Positions 29,211 through 38,608 are shown, numbered from the stretch's first letter. The stretch is DNA of 64,000 nt from Maridesulfovibrio bastinii DSM 16055 (GCF_000429985.1 NZ_AUCX01000007.1:124001-188000); one strand, 5' to 3'. Translations and numbers: made by a program. The notes: a model not told the origin generated them from the letters alone.

Positions 29211-29851
29211 GATCCCAGATTTTTCAGCAGGAAGTTCATGGCCTTGAGCCCTATGCCGGGATAGATGCTTTCTCGCGGTCCGGCAATATTCAATATTTTT
29301 ATTCCTGTTGATTTAATCCACGCCATAAGGGATTTATCATCCTGTTCTGAAATTAGCGGAATTACAGCCGTTGGTCTTGAATGTTTTCTGGCCAGATTTA
29401 TTGTAAGTGCTGTCCCCTTGGACATGGCTTCGCCCGGAAGAACAAGAGTTCCGTCTGATTCAATTATGTTTTTTTCTGTCCGCTTGCGATAATCACCTTC
29501 GGTTGTTTCTTTCAGATTATATCTGTGGTCTATCCTTCCGTCCTCAGCTTTTCTTCCTTTAGGGCACCACCCTCCATGGGGTATTCCCAGCTGTATTGCC
29601 GCGTCAAGGGCGGCTCTATCCACACCTGTCTGACCGCCGGAAATTATTTTAAAACCCTCAGGCAGAGTTGTTTCCACAGGGCTGAAAGAGCCTATGGCAG
29701 AGGAGGAGATGTCACCACAGTATGGACACCTGACGATATCAATAGTTCCGGGAAGTGCCGGGACAACTTCATAGTTTTCAATTTTATCTGTCCATGAACA
29801 GGAAGGGCAGGTGCGATAGCCCGCTGCCCCGTATAATGAGATGTCTTCCAT
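29165..29851 (-). CDS. Putative molybdenum-cofactor carrier (YpsA-like) with N-terminal zinc ribbon
   Basis: A 228-residue protein. Residues about 13-45 hold two CPxC-type knuckles (TCPSCSW, RCPYCGD) resembling a zinc ribbon. From about 68 it matches the putative molybdenum carrier family: KIISGGQTGVDRAALDAAIQLGIPHGG, a WCPKGRKAEDGRI stretch, then YRKRTEKNIIESDGTLVLPG. The fold is Rossmann/lysine-decarboxylase-like (SLOG superfamily), which also includes nucleotide-binding sensors, so cofactor carriage is only one reading. It starts 10 bp after the hybrid kinase stop on the same strand and may be the last gene of that transcript. The 3' end overlaps the HPt gene tail to tail. Confidence 0.82.
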   Translation of the reverse strand: MEDISLYGAAGYRTCPSCSWTDKIENYEVVPALPGTIDIVRCPYCGDISSSAIGSFSPVETTLPEGFKIISGGQTGVDRAALDAAIQLGIPHGGWCPKGRKAEDGRIDHRYNLKETTEGDYRKRTEKNIIESDGTLVLPGEAMSKGTALTINLARKHSRPTAVIPLISEQDDKSLMAWIKSTGIKILNIAGPRESIYPGIGLKAMNFLLKNLGSQHLQSASLTSTRFR

Positions 29852-29861
29852 TTTTTTCGCT

Positions 29862-32363
29862 TTAGTTATCGGGTATTATTACAACCTGTAATTCAGGAAT
29901 CCTTGTCAGTCGGTCAAGATCAAGAGTCAGACTCAGCTCTCCGGGAATAAAAAGTGTTCCTTTGAAGCCTGATTCAATTCGCTGCCAGACCTCTTCCGGT
30001 GCGCAGTAGTCCAGCTTGTCTTTGCAGATTACCAGTAGATTGTTTGAACTTACAGGTTTTCTATCCTTGCCGAGAACCATGCACGGATCGGTCATAACCA
30101 GATCCTCCTGCATAAGCGAGTGGATGGTTTCGGTCAGCCTGTTTTCATCAATCGGTTTTATGAGCGAGGCATCTCCACCTGCAGTTGATCCTTCTGCCAG
30201 AGCACTGATAACAACTACCGGTATGTGCGCGGTGCGTGGATTCTCACGGAGTTTTTTAATAGCCTCAGCTCCGTCCATACGCGGCATTTTTAAATCCATT
30301 GTAATAAGCCCCGGCAGTTCTTTTTCCGCAATGGCGAGAGCTTCTTCTCCGTTGTTTGCTGAAATTATCCGGTAGCCTTCATCTTCAAGCACCTGTGAAA
30401 GGAACTCATTCAGCGCCGGATCATCATCGACAACAAGTATCAGTGGATGGTTCATGTTGTTGGATTTTCGTGCGAGGGATTTCAGAGTTGTATCGCACGA
30501 GTCATCCGTAGTCTGTGGAGTTGCTACAGCTTTGTTTAAAGGCAGACTGAAACAGAATGTGCTTCCCATTCCAAGCTGGCTTTCGACCCAGATTTTTCCG
30601 TTATGATATTCTATGATCTGTTTGCAGATTGGCAGGCCAAGACCAGTGCCACGCGGTTTTCCGGTGAGGGTATCACCGGCCTGTTTAAATCTGGCGAATA
30701 TTTTATCCTGATCTGCCGGTGAGATACCTGTTCCTGAATCTTCAACACAGATAAGTATCTCATCGTTTTTAACTTTAGCACGGCAGTTTATAAAGCCATC
30801 AGATGTAAATTTGACTGCATTGGAAATCAGGTTGACCATGACCTGTATCAGCCGGTCATGGTCTCCGGTGATTATCGGCAGCTGTTCATCTATAATAGTA
30901 TTTATTTCCAGTTTCTTGGCTGACCACAACGGTTTGGTTGTTTGAATTGATGTTTTGATGATCTCATTGAGATCAACATCATTACTTTTCCATTCGACTT
31001 TTCCTGCTTCCATTTTAGCTATGTCGAGCACATCGTTAATAAGCTCTGTAAGGCGTTGGCCTTCGGAAACAATAATATCGATATTATCCTGAATTTGAAC
31101 CATCGCCCTTTCTGATTTGCGGTCTGTTGTCTGGCAAAGGGGGAAAACATTTTTTTCCAGTTTTTTTCTGATAATTTTTGCAAACCCCAGAATAGAGGTC
31201 ATGGGAGTCCTGAGTTCATGGGAAACAGTGGATATAAAGTCTGTTTTTAAATTATCCAGTTCCTTTTCATAAGTAATATCACGGACCATTATTACCGCGC
31301 CTAAGCACATATCAGGATCATTATCAGAGATTTTTTTATGGATAGCCGTGGCTTCGGCTATAAGTATCCTGTTTTGATCAAGAGAAAGTTCAGCGTTAAA
31401 GATGCCTTGATCCCATTCTTTAACCTCATCGAACAGTTCCGATATCTCTTTCGGGAAAAAGGCTTCAAGGCTTACTCCTTCCAGCTTCTTATCTTCAAGC
31501 CCGAAGAGTTCCGACAATGCAGGGTTGGTGAGTGAAATTTTACCGAAGACATCCACGACAAGAAGTCCGTCTGTCAGGTTGTCTATGATCACTTCAAGAT
31601 AGGTTAAGGTATCCTGAAGTTCCGAAGTGGATTTTTTAACTGACTGCTCAAGCTTTGAGATCAGACTTGTCAGCTCACTGGCCATACTGCGCATAGTGTT
31701 GGCCAGTATGCCAATCTCATCTTTTGATTTGATATCCACTGTGGCTGTAAAATCGTGGCTGGATAATTTTTTAGCGTATTCTGTAAGCAGGTCCAGAGGA
31801 CGTGATATTCTGTTGACCAGAAGGTAGAGTATGAAGACGCTGCCCCAGAAAATAAAAAACATGAGAATTTGAAGTCTGGCAATGGCCATCCAGACATAAT
31901 GGGTGATAATTCCTTTATCCATGCCGACATGAACCAAACCGGCTTTGCCAGCCAGTATCGGCTTGGAGATATCAATTATTTTACCGAACCCTTCTATGTT
32001 GAGTTCCTTGACAGACTCTCCTTTTTCCTTAGCTGTTTCATTGATTAGATTGTCTGGTATTTCAGGAACAAAGGTGTGAGATATGATTTCCCCTTTGTCA
32101 TCTTCAACGTAAACATAGGCGGCACCGTCTATTTCGAGAAACTGATCTATCATGGACTGCACGGTTGCCATATCTCTGTTCAGCAGTATTTCCACGCTGG
32201 AGCTTGAAATACTGCTGGCGATTGCTTTTCCCTTACTGATATATTCATATATCATGTGGTTATAGAGGGTCAGGGCGGACATCACCGACATGGAAATGGA
32301 AATAATGCCGAATAGAATAAAGTTTACCAGAAGGGTTTTTTGGAAAATTTTAGACATTTTCAT
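29862..32363 (-). CDS. Hybrid sensor histidine kinase coupled to a periplasmic binding protein
   Basis: An 833-residue membrane kinase. Membrane helices at about 12-32 and 165-184 flank a 130-residue periplasmic sensor. Then follow HAMP, a PAS domain (about 255-370), HisKA with STVSHELRTPMTSILGF (His382), HATPase with N box NLISNAVKF and GTGLGL, and a receiver (about 640-755) with Asp690 in MDLKMPRMDG. A final 75-residue tail after the receiver matches nothing I know. The start ATG overlaps the stop of the binding-protein gene by 4 nt (ATGA), which implies stoichiometric coupling. The likely scheme is that a liganded periplasmic protein docks on the sensor and tunes kinase activity. Confidence 0.94.
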   Translation of the reverse strand: MKMSKIFQKTLLVNFILFGIISISMSVMSALTLYNHMIYEYISKGKAIASSISSSSVEILLNRDMATVQSMIDQFLEIDGAAYVYVEDDKGEIISHTFVPEIPDNLINETAKEKGESVKELNIEGFGKIIDISKPILAGKAGLVHVGMDKGIITHYVWMAIARLQILMFFIFWGSVFILYLLVNRISRPLDLLTEYAKKLSSHDFTATVDIKSKDEIGILANTMRSMASELTSLISKLEQSVKKSTSELQDTLTYLEVIIDNLTDGLLVVDVFGKISLTNPALSELFGLEDKKLEGVSLEAFFPKEISELFDEVKEWDQGIFNAELSLDQNRILIAEATAIHKKISDNDPDMCLGAVIMVRDITYEKELDNLKTDFISTVSHELRTPMTSILGFAKIIRKKLEKNVFPLCQTTDRKSERAMVQIQDNIDIIVSEGQRLTELINDVLDIAKMEAGKVEWKSNDVDLNEIIKTSIQTTKPLWSAKKLEINTIIDEQLPIITGDHDRLIQVMVNLISNAVKFTSDGFINCRAKVKNDEILICVEDSGTGISPADQDKIFARFKQAGDTLTGKPRGTGLGLPICKQIIEYHNGKIWVESQLGMGSTFCFSLPLNKAVATPQTTDDSCDTTLKSLARKSNNMNHPLILVVDDDPALNEFLSQVLEDEGYRIISANNGEEALAIAEKELPGLITMDLKMPRMDGAEAIKKLRENPRTAHIPVVVISALAEGSTAGGDASLIKPIDENRLTETIHSLMQEDLVMTDPCMVLGKDRKPVSSNNLLVICKDKLDYCAPEEVWQRIESGFKGTLFIPGELSLTLDLDRLTRIPELQVVIIPDN

Positions 32364-33628
32364 TTTTTCCAGTCCTCCCAGCTTCTCAGCGGAATAAATT
32401 TTCCGTCAGAAACGGTTGTGAAATAGACTTTGTTCAGTCCCTGATGCTTGCCGTTTTCAAACACAACAGGTGTCCCGATGCCTATATCTATCTGGTGCAG
32501 TGATAGTGCTGAACTGTAAATATCGTCTATGTATCCTGAACTGTATATTTTTTTTAGAATCTCAGACATAACTCTGGCATTCAGGTAGCCTTCAAAGCTT
32601 ATAAAGCTGTATTTTTGAGGAATATAATTATTGTTGAATTTTTCAGGAATCAGGTTTTTGGAATTATCCATGAGCCTTCGATATTCCTGCACAGCATCCA
32701 GTGAAGTGTCTTCATAACTGGGAACAACCTGCGTGTTGATAAGTTTTCTGGTGTAATCCTGATGGCTTGTTTTGTTCAAAGCTTCCAGCATGGAGAGAAG
32801 GCTTTCGCTACCCACAAATGATAGATTGCAGATAGGCATTTCCATTCCGGCATTGCGCGCATCACGTATAAAAGCCGCACATGCCGCGTAGACGCCGACG
32901 CAGATTATTGCATCAGGTTTTTTATTTTTTAAAATGTTGACCTGATCCTCCATGGAATCGGTAAACTGTGCGCCGCGGCTGTATGTTGCTTCAGAAATTA
33001 TTTTCAGTCCTTTTACGTCCAGAGCAGAGTGTATTCCGGCCCAGCCTGATCTTCCATAGGCGTCAGCCTGATAAAGAACCGCAATACGGCGGTATCCGGC
33101 ATTGTAGAGCTTCTCTACCAGTTCTGCCGTTTCCTGAACGTATGAGGCACGGAGGTTGAATACATAGTGGTTGTATGGATATTCCCTCTGAGGTTCGGCC
33201 CCTGAAAAGGGAAAGAACATATAGACTGAATCAGCCTTATTGAAATGTTTGATCAGCGGCAGCACTCTGGTGACAGTTGGAGTGCCTACATAGTCGAAGA
33301 GGCAGAGCACATGGTCGTCCTGAATCAGCTTTATCGTATTTGTTATTGCCGGGTCAGGGTTGTAACCATCATCATAACATTTGATTTCTACTTTCCGGCC
33401 ATATATTCCGCCGTTTTCATTAACTTCATTAAAATAGGCCTGAGAGCCTCTGTAGAGTTCTATCCCCAGCCCTCTGCTTGGACCGGTAAAGGCCCCTGAC
33501 ATACCGAGAAGTATTTTTTCCTGAGCCATGCTGAAGTTCGGGTAGAATACTCCTGAAATCAGGACCGAGAGCATGATCACTAAGCTCAGCCAATTTTTTT
33601 TCAACTGAAATCCATGTCTGTACGGCAC
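32360..33628 (-). CDS. Periplasmic ABC-type substrate-binding protein (branched-chain amino-acid type), sensor partner
   Basis: A 422-residue type I periplasmic binding protein (LivJ-like, Peripla_BP_6) with an N-terminal signal peptide ending near FSMAQ. Typical motifs are ILLGMSGAFTGPSRGLG, RGSQAYFNEVNENGGIYGRKVEI, YVGTPTVTRVLPLIKHF and YQADAYGRSGW. No permease or ATPase gene is near. It is fused by a 4-nt overlap to a sensor kinase gene, so it probably presents a ligand to that kinase. The start is GTG, with AAGGGG at 8 bp. The C-terminal KHQGLNKVYFT motif is shared with the paralogue at 37400. Confidence 0.92.
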   Translation of the reverse strand: MPYRHGFQLKKNWLSLVIMLSVLISGVFYPNFSMAQEKILLGMSGAFTGPSRGLGIELYRGSQAYFNEVNENGGIYGRKVEIKCYDDGYNPDPAITNTIKLIQDDHVLCLFDYVGTPTVTRVLPLIKHFNKADSVYMFFPFSGAEPQREYPYNHYVFNLRASYVQETAELVEKLYNAGYRRIAVLYQADAYGRSGWAGIHSALDVKGLKIISEATYSRGAQFTDSMEDQVNILKNKKPDAIICVGVYAACAAFIRDARNAGMEMPICNLSFVGSESLLSMLEALNKTSHQDYTRKLINTQVVPSYEDTSLDAVQEYRRLMDNSKNLIPEKFNNNYIPQKYSFISFEGYLNARVMSEILKKIYSSGYIDDIYSSALSLHQIDIGIGTPVVFENGKHQGLNKVYFTTVSDGKFIPLRSWEDWKK

Positions 33629-33712
33629 GTTGAAAACCCCTTTCTGAGAGGTGCGGGATTATTACAATCCGGGTTGAAGAACTACCTGAGTGTCATCCTT
33701 AAAAAATATAAA

Positions 33713-33738
33713 GATCAGGACAGAAACCGGTCCTGCTG
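33713..33738 (-). terminator. Possible weak terminator after the HD-GYP gene
   Basis: CAGGAC pairs with GTCCTG around an 11-nt loop just after the HD-GYP stop at 33742. On the minus strand a T-rich run (ATATTTTTT) starts some 7 nt later, so termination would be weak. Confidence 0.35.
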
Positions 33739-33741
33739 CAC

Positions 33742-35514
33742 TCAGTATGAAAAATTTCTAGGTATTTTGCAGAACCTGGTTGAAGTCGGCCTATCAAGGT
33801 TAATTGCGTCAATACCTTCTTCAATTGCATCAATATTTTCAATGAACAGCTTTACAAGATTCTTGTCGAGTTTTCCGCATCCGGCTTCTTCGGCAAGAAT
33901 TTTAAGAGCTCTGTCTCTGGGAGTTGCGGGTTTGTAATGCCTCTCCTGAGTTACCGCATCAAATATATCTACAATAGCCAGTATCCTGCTTTGCAGGAGA
34001 ATTTCCTCGCCTTTGACACCGTCAGGATAACCTGAGCCGTCCAGTCGCTCATGGTGTTGCCTGATAATTTTCAAAAGGTGCGAAAATTCGTCATGGAAAG
34101 GAATATGTTCAAGAATACGCTGGCTTTCTGCAGGGTGTCTTTCTATCTCTTTCCGCTCTTCGGCTGTAAGATTTCCTTTTTTGACCATCAGGTAGGTCCG
34201 TTCATCCTGATGCAGAAGAGGAACTGATGAACCGTTTACAGAGAAAACCGTGTCCCCAAGCGAGGCGACAAAGTCCAGATCATCCTGAGATGGACTGAGA
34301 GAAAGATTGATGCGTTTTAAGCGGTTGAAGTTTTCTTCCCATGGAATATTTTCCGTCAGGCTGAAGAGCTTCATCCTCATGCCTATTATATCCAGAATTC
34401 TCATGGGCAGGCGGGTGTTCTTTGTGAGAACTTCTTCCTTGATGCCTATTTTGCCAATATCATGAAGAATGCCGGAGTAGTATATTTCCCGCAGCTGATA
34501 ATCTGTGAAAGTATACTCACTGAAATTCTGGACATCCTGATTTATTATTCTGGCAAAGGCCACGGCGAGATGAGCCACCCTTTCTGAATGACCGGCTGTA
34601 AATGGATCTCTGGCGTCAATAGCTTCGGCAAGAGCTTTGAGCATGGAGTCCATGAGAACCCTTATGGATTCAAAATTATAAGCATTGCTTATGGATATTC
34701 CTGCCACTGATGCCAGAGTTCCTGCATATCTCAGATGTGCGGCTTTAAAACTGTTTGGTTTTTTAGATGCCAGCAGCAATGCTCCTTCACAGGCATTTGG
34801 AGAAGGGATGGGCATTATCAGCAGTGATTTTATAGTCTCCCCGAATTTTTCATCGCATCTGGGATCCTCGCTGACATCGTTTATAATTTCACCGCGCAGC
34901 CCGGATAAAACATCCGTGAAAAGGGTGGAGCCGACAAGCTTCGCAAACGGATCATTTTTTATGTTCCCGAAATGATCGAAAAGTGTAAAACCGCACTCTT
35001 CAGGAAGATATACGGAACCAAGTTCAGCGGGAATGCTTGAGGTCATGCACTCAGCTATAAGAGCATGAATAACATCTTTCAGTCGCAGGGAATTGTTAAG
35101 CTCAACAATTGAGCGGTGCAGCAGGGCCAGCTCTCTATATTTGGATAGCGTTTCTGCCCCGATTTTCTTACGGGCATGTTCTGATTCAATATATTCTGAA
35201 ATGGAGAAAGCGGTAAGTTCAAGAATTGATTTCAGACTGGAGATGAAATTTCCACCATCAGTCTTGTTTGCCGGGATTCCGGCACTGATATTAAAATCGG
35301 CGTTTATACTGTTTTTTACGCTGACAGTCTGTGTTTCGAAAATTTCAGCTGGAGTTTCTTCTTTGCCTATGCGGAGGAACTCTATTTTATCCACATAAGC
35401 ATAAATAACACTCCCTTCGGGTAATGCCGCCAGAGTCCGGTTCAAGAACTCAGTAAGTTTCTTCGGCTTCAGCAGTTTTTTAAGCGGGTGTGTCGACTTA
35501 AGTGGTGTATTCAT
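33742..35514 (-). CDS. GAF-HD-GYP protein, predicted cyclic-di-GMP phosphodiesterase
   Basis: A 590-residue cytoplasmic protein. Residues about 125-285 form a GAF-like sensor, and the HD-GYP domain follows from about 290. Metal and catalytic motifs are intact: HSERVAHL (His309), HDIGKIG (351-357), HHERLDGSGYPDG (487-499). HD-GYP enzymes hydrolyse c-di-GMP, lowering its level and favouring motility. An insertion of about 75 residues lies between IKEEVLTK and the next canonical helix LTAEERKEIERHP, where the usual spacing is only a few residues. It sits 54 bp downstream of the lone receiver gene and upstream of the binding protein-kinase cassette, so it could be the output of that pathway. Confidence 0.93.
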   Translation of the reverse strand: MNTPLKSTHPLKKLLKPKKLTEFLNRTLAALPEGSVIYAYVDKIEFLRIGKEETPAEIFETQTVSVKNSINADFNISAGIPANKTDGGNFISSLKSILELTAFSISEYIESEHARKKIGAETLSKYRELALLHRSIVELNNSLRLKDVIHALIAECMTSSIPAELGSVYLPEECGFTLFDHFGNIKNDPFAKLVGSTLFTDVLSGLRGEIINDVSEDPRCDEKFGETIKSLLIMPIPSPNACEGALLLASKKPNSFKAAHLRYAGTLASVAGISISNAYNFESIRVLMDSMLKALAEAIDARDPFTAGHSERVAHLAVAFARIINQDVQNFSEYTFTDYQLREIYYSGILHDIGKIGIKEEVLTKNTRLPMRILDIIGMRMKLFSLTENIPWEENFNRLKRINLSLSPSQDDLDFVASLGDTVFSVNGSSVPLLHQDERTYLMVKKGNLTAEERKEIERHPAESQRILEHIPFHDEFSHLLKIIRQHHERLDGSGYPDGVKGEEILLQSRILAIVDIFDAVTQERHYKPATPRDRALKILAEEAGCGKLDKNLVKLFIENIDAIEEGIDAINLDRPTSTRFCKIPRNFSY

Positions 35515-35568
35515 AAATCGGTTATTTTTTCAGCCTGTTTTGAAATTACAAATTAAAATAGATTGTGA

Positions 35569-35955
35569 TCAGTTCTCCAGTTTTAATATTTGCTTTGCAG
35601 TCTCAAGTATTTCATCAGGATCAAAAGGTTTTGTCATATAGCGCAGCGCACCAAGCTCCAGACCGTGTTTACGGTCAACCTCCTGCCCCTTGGCTGTCAG
35701 CAGAATTATATTTGTTGAAGAGATATTTTCATCTTCACGAATTGTCTGACAGACTTCATATCCGTTCATGTACGGCATCATAATATCCAGAAAAACCAGG
35801 TCCGGATGCTCTTCTCTGATAATGTCGAGTCCTTCCTCACCGTTTTCAGCGGTGAGAATTTCTACATCATAATCATCTTCAAGATCTTCCAAGGTCTGCT
35901 CTAGTAACATCCTGATGTGAATTTCGTCATCGACAACCAGAATTTTGCCGGGCAT
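35569..35955 (-). CDS. Single-domain response regulator
   Basis: A 128-residue receiver with VVDDEIH near the N-terminus, phospho-acceptor Asp in LVFLDIMMPYMNG, Thr in ILLTAKG and the lysine in MTKPFDPDEIL, so all switch residues are present. There is no output domain. AAAGGAG lies 7 bp before the ATG. It is the first gene of the minus-strand run leading into the HD-GYP gene and the binding protein-kinase cassette, so it is a candidate acceptor for the hybrid kinase. Confidence 0.94.
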   Translation of the reverse strand: MPGKILVVDDEIHIRMLLEQTLEDLEDDYDVEILTAENGEEGLDIIREEHPDLVFLDIMMPYMNGYEVCQTIREDENISSTNIILLTAKGQEVDRKHGLELGALRYMTKPFDPDEILETAKQILKLEN

Positions 35956-36198
35956 TAGTGGCTCCTTTTATTTGCTAAACTTTAACTTAATTACATGGAG
36001 AACGCTTGAACCGCAAGCAGCTATTGGATATTTGAAGATTGTAACCACTTACAAATATATAAAATTAATCTTGGAAATATTGTAGTAATGCAATATATCC
36101 TCTTTATCTCTTTCTTAAAAAATAGTTATAGCTGTGGCAGACTTTTTACTCTCGGTGAAATATATTTATATTTAATAGTGAACAGCGGTACAGATAAT

Positions 36199-37272
36199 AT
36201 GATGAATTCAAAGTTCGATTCACAATTTTTAGGAACAATTCAAACTTCCTTTAAAAGTATGGATCTCCCCATCGAAGTTAAGGTTTTTATGGGGTTTATA
36301 GCTATCGGACTTGGACTTGTTTCACTATTTTTTATTATAAAGAAAAATAATATCCATATTGAGGCGAAAAATTATTTTTTGAAAACAATAGGCTTTTTAC
36401 TGGGGGGTATTTTCCCTTCATTAAAAGTTGAAGATAAAAGCCATAGTGACGGAGATAGGTTCCCTGATGAATGTGATAATAAAAATTTATGTGTTTCATC
36501 TGACCGGGAAGTAATAAAAAATCTTATAAACCGCAGGATGCAGATTGATATCTCCGTTGAAAGATCAGGGCAGAGATCTTTAGCCGGAATGGCGGTTATA
36601 ATTGAATCTAAAGGGCTTGTCTTAAAATGCCGGGTTACCAGAACTGTTTCTAGGCATCTTCTTAACCCTGAGGTGACGGTTAAATGCATTTTTCTGGAAA
36701 TGAAATACGCAGAGCGCAGGGTTAACGCGTTTGTGGGGAAGGTCATCAGTTTTAATGATGACAATGAAATTGCCTTGGAGCGGACTTCCGGCTTCGGCTT
36801 TATTCGGCGCAGGGCCAATGCCAGAAGAAAGGTTGCGGACCAGCGTTTTATAAAAATCAAAGTCTGGAGAATTATTCCCGGAAAATACAATCCCGGAGAC
36901 TGTCTCGACAGGCTGGAACCGGATATCCTGATTGATAACAGGAAAAAAGGTGAAGATAAGATTTTTCCGGAAATGATTCTGGATATTTCCAAGGGTGGAA
37001 TCGCCATCAAAACTGGTATCAAAGCCGGTGGTCAGAAATTTGAAGTTAATGATGCCGTGCTGATGGCTATGCTTATGTATGCTCCTAATAAAAAAATCTT
37101 TGTTCCCCATCTTATTCAGGGCGAAGTGCGTGGAGTACGTTCATTGGGAAATGGCCGGTTTAGGTTGAGTTTTCAATTTTTAAGGAGTCTCAAAGTTCCT
37201 CCAAGAAAGCGCAGTACTCTTTTTAAAGGACAGGCTCTTATGGCCGCTGTTATCAATAACCCTGAAGATTGA
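36199..37272 (+). CDS. Membrane-anchored PilZ-domain protein, predicted c-di-GMP receptor
   Basis: A protein of about 357 residues with one membrane helix (VFMGFIAIGLGLVSLFFII) near residues 29-47. The C-terminal half has a YcgR-like arrangement: a flavodoxin-like beta domain (about 110-190), then a PilZ domain with the RRRANARRKV arginine motif and the ILDISKGGIAI motif (D-x-S-x-x-G), the two elements that bind c-di-GMP. Such proteins link c-di-GMP to motility, pili or exopolysaccharide. The start is not secure: the frame is open to 36088, and neither ATG pair has a strong ribosome site. It is divergent from the receiver/HD-GYP genes, 243 bp away. Confidence 0.8.
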   Translation: MMNSKFDSQFLGTIQTSFKSMDLPIEVKVFMGFIAIGLGLVSLFFIIKKNNIHIEAKNYFLKTIGFLLGGIFPSLKVEDKSHSDGDRFPDECDNKNLCVSSDREVIKNLINRRMQIDISVERSGQRSLAGMAVIIESKGLVLKCRVTRTVSRHLLNPEVTVKCIFLEMKYAERRVNAFVGKVISFNDDNEIALERTSGFGFIRRRANARRKVADQRFIKIKVWRIIPGKYNPGDCLDRLEPDILIDNRKKGEDKIFPEMILDISKGGIAIKTGIKAGGQKFEVNDAVLMAMLMYAPNKKIFVPHLIQGEVRGVRSLGNGRFRLSFQFLRSLKVPPRKRSTLFKGQALMAAVINNPED

Positions 37273-37399
37273 TTTGAAAAGACCTTATCGCCTTTTATTT
37301 ATTCCTGCCCGTCTCCGTTAAGTTGTAACCCGTCCTAAAATGTCATATCCACTCCCTTAACCTCATTTATTAAAGTTTAATCTTCCAATCGGGGGAATT

Positions 37400-38608
37400 A
37401 TGTTTTTCAGATGGCTGCTTGTCGTCATAGCCATTTTTTCTGTCACTGGATGCAATAATTCAGTTAGAATAAAATTAGACCAGAAAAAGAATCAGGGCAT
37501 TTATTCAGACAGAGTTGTGTTCGGCTCTTCACTGGCTTTGAAGGGACATGCGGGATACCTCGGGGTTCAGAGCATGCACGGGGCCATGTCCTATATCAGA
37601 CATATTAATGAAAAAGGCGGCGTTCATGGACGCAAAATAGAGATCATCGCTTATGATGATTCTTATGAACCAACAGCCTGTCTTGCGAATACACAGAAGC
37701 TGATTGTTTCAGACAGGGTTTTTGGTCTGTTCGGATATGTGGGAACCCCGACAACTGTCAGGGCGTTGCCGATGATCGAAGATGCTGAAATTCCACTTGT
37801 GGGAATTTTGAGCGGAGCTAATGCTTTCCGTTATCCATTCAATAAAAATGTTATAAATGTCAGACCGTCTTATTATGAAGAAACCAGAGCTGCTGTAAGA
37901 CATTTCGTATCAGATCTGGACATCAGAAAAATTGCTGTTTTTTATCAGTATGACGCTTATGGATTTGATGGTCTGACAGGGACAGAGCTGGCTCTTAAAA
38001 ACTATGGTCTGGCTCCTGTAGGCCGAGGTTCGTATGTTCGAGGAGCTACAGATATTCAGGAAGGTCTGGATAAAATCATATCTTCCGGTGCTGAAGCGGT
38101 TTTTTTGATCGGGACAGCTGAACCCTGCGCCGAATTTGTTCGTATGGCGGCGGAGAAAGGGTTTAATCCGGTCTATTATATGGTCTCTTTTGTTGGGGGA
38201 GACCAATTTATTAAATGCCTTGGAAAGGACAATAACCAGAGGATATTGATGTCGCAGGTTGTTCCTCCACAGGTTGCTGAAAGCAGAACAGGAGCTGAAG
38301 TTTCTGAATACGCCCAACTCTTAAATAAATATTATCCCGGTGAAACTCCTGATTTTGTCGGTCTGGAAGGTTTTTTGAATGCCAGGGTTCTGGTTAAAGG
38401 TTTGCAGCGGTCCGGTCGGAAGTTAACCCGCGAAAGATTTATTCAAGGTATTGAAGGGATAAGAAACTATCATATTGCTCCGGGAGTGAAAGTTTCCTTC
38501 AGCAGTAAAAAACATCAGGGAATGGATAGAATTTATTTCACCAGATTGATTGATGACAGCTTCACCCCGGTTAAGGATTGGGAAAGGTTGCGGGGGATTT
38601 TCAGATGA
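37400..38608 (+). CDS. Lipoprotein substrate-binding protein (branched-chain amino-acid type), sensor partner
   Basis: A 402-residue type I periplasmic binding protein with a lipobox (SVTGC) at the N-terminus, so it is lipid-anchored, unlike its paralogue at 32360. Motifs are VVFGSSLALKGHAGYLG, MHGAMSYIRHINEKGGVHGRKIEI, YVGTPTTVRALPMIEDAEIP and YQYDAYGFDGLTG. Key segments align with the 32360 protein throughout, including the C-terminal KHQGMDRIYFT. GGGGG lies 5 bp before the ATG. Its stop overlaps the kinase start by 4 nt. No transporter genes accompany it, so a sensing role is likely. The ligand is unknown. Confidence 0.92.
   Translation: MFFRWLLVVIAIFSVTGCNNSVRIKLDQKKNQGIYSDRVVFGSSLALKGHAGYLGVQSMHGAMSYIRHINEKGGVHGRKIEIIAYDDSYEPTACLANTQKLIVSDRVFGLFGYVGTPTTVRALPMIEDAEIPLVGILSGANAFRYPFNKNVINVRPSYYEETRAAVRHFVSDLDIRKIAVFYQYDAYGFDGLTGTELALKNYGLAPVGRGSYVRGATDIQEGLDKIISSGAEAVFLIGTAEPCAEFVRMAAEKGFNPVYYMVSFVGGDQFIKCLGKDNNQRILMSQVVPPQVAESRTGAEVSEYAQLLNKYYPGETPDFVGLEGFLNARVLVKGLQRSGRKLTRERFIQGIEGIRNYHIAPGVKVSFSSKKHQGMDRIYFTRLIDDSFTPVKDWERLRGIFR

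Noticed and set aside
32360-38608. The two binding proteins as parts of amino-acid ABC importers
   Set aside because: No permease or ATPase gene exists in the region, and both genes overlap kinase genes. A sensing role fits better, though a distant transporter cannot be excluded.
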